Positions 54,508 through 56,033 of a stretch of DNA of 56,033 bases are shown here, one piece after another. This DNA comes from Bacteroidota bacterium (GTDB lineage Bacteria; Bacteroidota; Bacteroidia; Bacteroidales; JAADGE01). Below the pieces are notes generated by a model, which saw only the letters and a list, made by a program, of their open reading frames with translations, searched no databases and was not told the DNA's origin. Location: NCBI GenBank assembly GCA_024277895.1, contig JAJRUH010000093.1:1-56033 (forward strand), read 5' to 3'. The first letter of the stretch is position 1. Every line of letters begins with the position of its first letter. The position numbers and the translations under genes were made by a program.

Positions 54508-55916
54508 TTATTAAAGTAAAAATATACATTTTATTAACTATTTTTTTCTGTAATTCAAATTTCGGATACAGTCAAAAAATATGGACTTTAAACGATTGCT
54601 TAAAATATGCACTTGAAAACAATATTCAAATAAAACGCAAAAATATTCAAATAAAAGCCGGTAAACTCGCAATAAAAGCTGCAAAAAGTAATATTTTACC
54701 ATATTTGAATTTTAATGCTTCGCAAGAATTCTCTTTTGCCAAAACAACAGATCTAATTTCAAATGATTTAAAAGAAAATAATATCTCGGTAAATAAATAT
54801 AATATTTCCGGCAGTATTGTATTATTCAACGGCTTCAAAAATTATAATATCATAGAGCAAAAAAAACTAAATTTATTTACAGTTTTGCAAGAAATTGAAG
54901 CATTAAAAGACGATATTAAATTAAATGTTTTGTCTGCATATATGCAGATTCTTTTTTCTGAAGAAGAACTGGAAATTTCAAAAAGACAATTATATATAAC
55001 AGAAGAAAACCTTACAAATGCAACCCTTTTAAAAACCGCAGGTATTATTGCCGATAATGAAATTTATGAAATAAAAGCACAAATTGCTTACGAAAAATAT
55101 CAAATAATTGTTGCCGAATCAAATCTTAAAAATGCAAATTTGCAATTAACAAAATTACTTGAACTGCAAACAAACTCTATCCAAATAGAAAAACCTAAGG
55201 TTAAAGTTACAAATTTAGATTTCTATATACCTGATTTTAACAGGATATATAGAATTGCACAAAATTTACCGTTGATAAAAAAAGAAGAAAAGAAACTTAA
55301 AAGTATAAAAAAAGAAACAGATATAAATAAAAGTCTTTTATATCCGAAAATTTCACTAAATCTCGGAATAAACACAAATTGGACTAATGCTGGTTATTTA
55401 TACGATACGACAAATATAATAAACTCGCCCATCGGCTATACAAGCTTCACGGGAGAAGTTGTTTATTCAAAATCATACGGCACTAAAAAATATCCTTATT
55501 TTTATCAAATAAAAAACAATTTCTTTCCTTCAATTTCAATTAATATTTCATATCCTGTTTTTGACAAATTCAGATACAAACAGAACAAAGAAAAAATAAA
55601 GCTAAACATAAACGAAGTCGAATTACAAATTCAACAAAGAAAAAATAATTTATATCAAGATATTCAACAGCTATATTCAGATTTAAAAATTGCAATTGCA
55701 AAATATAAAAGTGCTGAACAATATCTGAATTCTTATGAAAAATCATATAAAAATGCCGAATTAGAATATAAAGCCGGCAAAATTACTTCTTTTGAATACA
55801 GCACTTCCGTTAATAAACTTATCAATGCGAAGTTAGATTTCCTGAAAACTAAATACGAAATAAAATTCAATCAGAATATTTTGAGATTTTATCAAAACTT
55901 ACCGTTTGCTCTTTAA
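54504..55916 (+). CDS. TolC-family outer-membrane efflux protein of the peptide exporter
   Basis: 470 residues from ATG 54504. A TTG at 54498 is possible, but the ATGA overlap with the exporter stop indicates coupling. Signal peptide (IYILLTIFFCNSNFGYSQ) then the TolC opening IWTLNDCLKYALENNIQIKRKNIQI, and the doubled helix/strand pattern of the family (NISGSIVLFNGFKNYNIIEQKKLN, SINISYPVFDKFRYKQNKEKIKLNINEVELQIQ, each split). The second half repeats the first (AEQYLNSYEKSYKNAELEYKAGKITSFEYSTS). It supplies the outer-membrane duct of the tripartite export machine. Length is normal. Confidence 0.92.
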   Translation: MIIKVKIYILLTIFFCNSNFGYSQKIWTLNDCLKYALENNIQIKRKNIQIKAGKLAIKAAKSNILPYLNFNASQEFSFAKTTDLISNDLKENNISVNKYNISGSIVLFNGFKNYNIIEQKKLNLFTVLQEIEALKDDIKLNVLSAYMQILFSEEELEISKRQLYITEENLTNATLLKTAGIIADNEIYEIKAQIAYEKYQIIVAESNLKNANLQLTKLLELQTNSIQIEKPKVKVTNLDFYIPDFNRIYRIAQNLPLIKKEEKKLKSIKKETDINKSLLYPKISLNLGINTNWTNAGYLYDTTNIINSPIGYTSFTGEVVYSKSYGTKKYPYFYQIKNNFFPSISINISYPVFDKFRYKQNKEKIKLNINEVELQIQQRKNNLYQDIQQLYSDLKIAIAKYKSAEQYLNSYEKSYKNAELEYKAGKITSFEYSTSVNKLINAKLDFLKTKYEIKFNQNILRFYQNLPFAL

Positions 55917-55925
55917 TAAAAGAAA

Positions 55926-56033
55926 AATATTTTTTTAATAAGACCGATTTTTTATTTAAAGTTGCACGGTAAAATTACTTAAGTTTTAATAAAATGAACA
56001 AACCGGATAAAAAAATTACGGAATTTATTCTCA
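55926..56033 (+). repeat. Right copy of the direct repeat flanking the island
   Basis: Same 108 bases as 48260-48367 with five substitutions. It starts 10 bases after the TolC stop codon and runs past the window end, so its true length is unknown. Confidence 0.95.
55994..56033 (+). CDS. YhbP-like protein, start of the apparently intact copy (partial)
   Basis: ATG 55994 opens MNKPDKKITEFIL, identical in residues to the truncated left copy, and continues out of the window. Family assignment rests on the longer left copy (HHVLTLATSADN, PWCANCFYVY). Pyridoxamine-phosphate-oxidase-like split barrels bind flavin or heme; the function of YhbP is not established. The gene has its own copy of the promoter region (TAAAGTTG at 55957). 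Whether the copy is complete cannot be seen here. Confidence 0.7.
   Translation, partial: MNKPDKKITEFIL

Noticed and set aside
48260-56033. Transposon or insertion sequence
   Set aside because: No transposase, integrase or terminal inverted repeats are visible; the flanks are direct repeats of a coding gene start.

Overview
The window is low-GC DNA that reads as a member of the Bacteroidota. The evidence is two proteins with type IX secretion (T9SS) C-terminal sorting domains, a MurF-Alr fusion, PD40/OmpA and Y_Y_Y-propeller proteins, DUF6340-like and DUF4369-like products, a BlaI/M56/TonB cluster, and several upstream regions with the Bacteroidota promoter signature (TTG, about 19 bases, TAnnTTTG). 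I cannot name the genus from sequence alone.

Layout. 1-174: start of a polyprenyl synthetase (minus), divergent from an alr-murF fusion gene (270-2738) that is cut by one in-frame TAA. 2.9-6.0 kb: a DEAD-box RNA helicase convergent with a single-chain aconitase/isopropylmalate dehydratase. 6.1-17.9 kb: a plus-strand run of envelope and signalling genes, namely PD40/OmpA protein, an unknown secreted protein, a beta-propeller/SpoIIE phosphatase, a lipoprotein, a TlpA-like thioredoxin, a MazG-like hydrolase, a repeat protein and a secreted protein. 17.8-19.9 kb: a CPBP protease and an MscS channel (minus). 19.9-21.7 kb: an outer-membrane barrel and a second polyprenyl synthetase. 21.9-32.4 kb: one 3506-residue T9SS-exported surface protein. 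32.5-36 kb: tRNA-Ala, then BlaI repressor, M56 sensor and TonB-like proteins with a TonB remnant. 36-39.3 kb: HflX, a secreted protein and an AI-2E family permease. 39.3-48.2 kb, all minus strand: a HAMP/GAF protein, the lspA-dksA-like-ileS operon, riboflavin synthase and a T9SS-sorted M1 aminopeptidase.

The most interesting region is 48.26-55.93 kb. A 52-residue peptide with a double-glycine leader (48968-49126, unlisted in ordinary ORF calls because it is so short) is followed by a terminator-like hairpin and then by a carboxypeptidase-regulatory-like protein, a small unknown protein, an HlyD-type adaptor, a C39-peptidase ABC exporter and a TolC-type outer-membrane protein. A divergent XRE regulator faces a pair of 10-bp repeats set exactly 20 bp apart. 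This is a complete candidate bacteriocin or signalling-peptide export system. It is flanked by two copies of at least 108 bp (103 identical) containing the promoter and first codons of a YhbP-like flavin-binding-fold gene. The left copy is truncated where it meets the regulator gene, and the right copy runs off the window apparently intact. The arrangement looks like a cargo module inserted at, or swapped into, the start of this gene with the target regenerated.

Secondary points of interest are the premature stop in the essential murF-alr fusion, the TonB C-terminal remnant, the degenerate M23-like domain fused to an M56 sensor, the macro-repeats of the giant surface protein, and a tRNA-Ala(GGC) with C rather than U at position 33.
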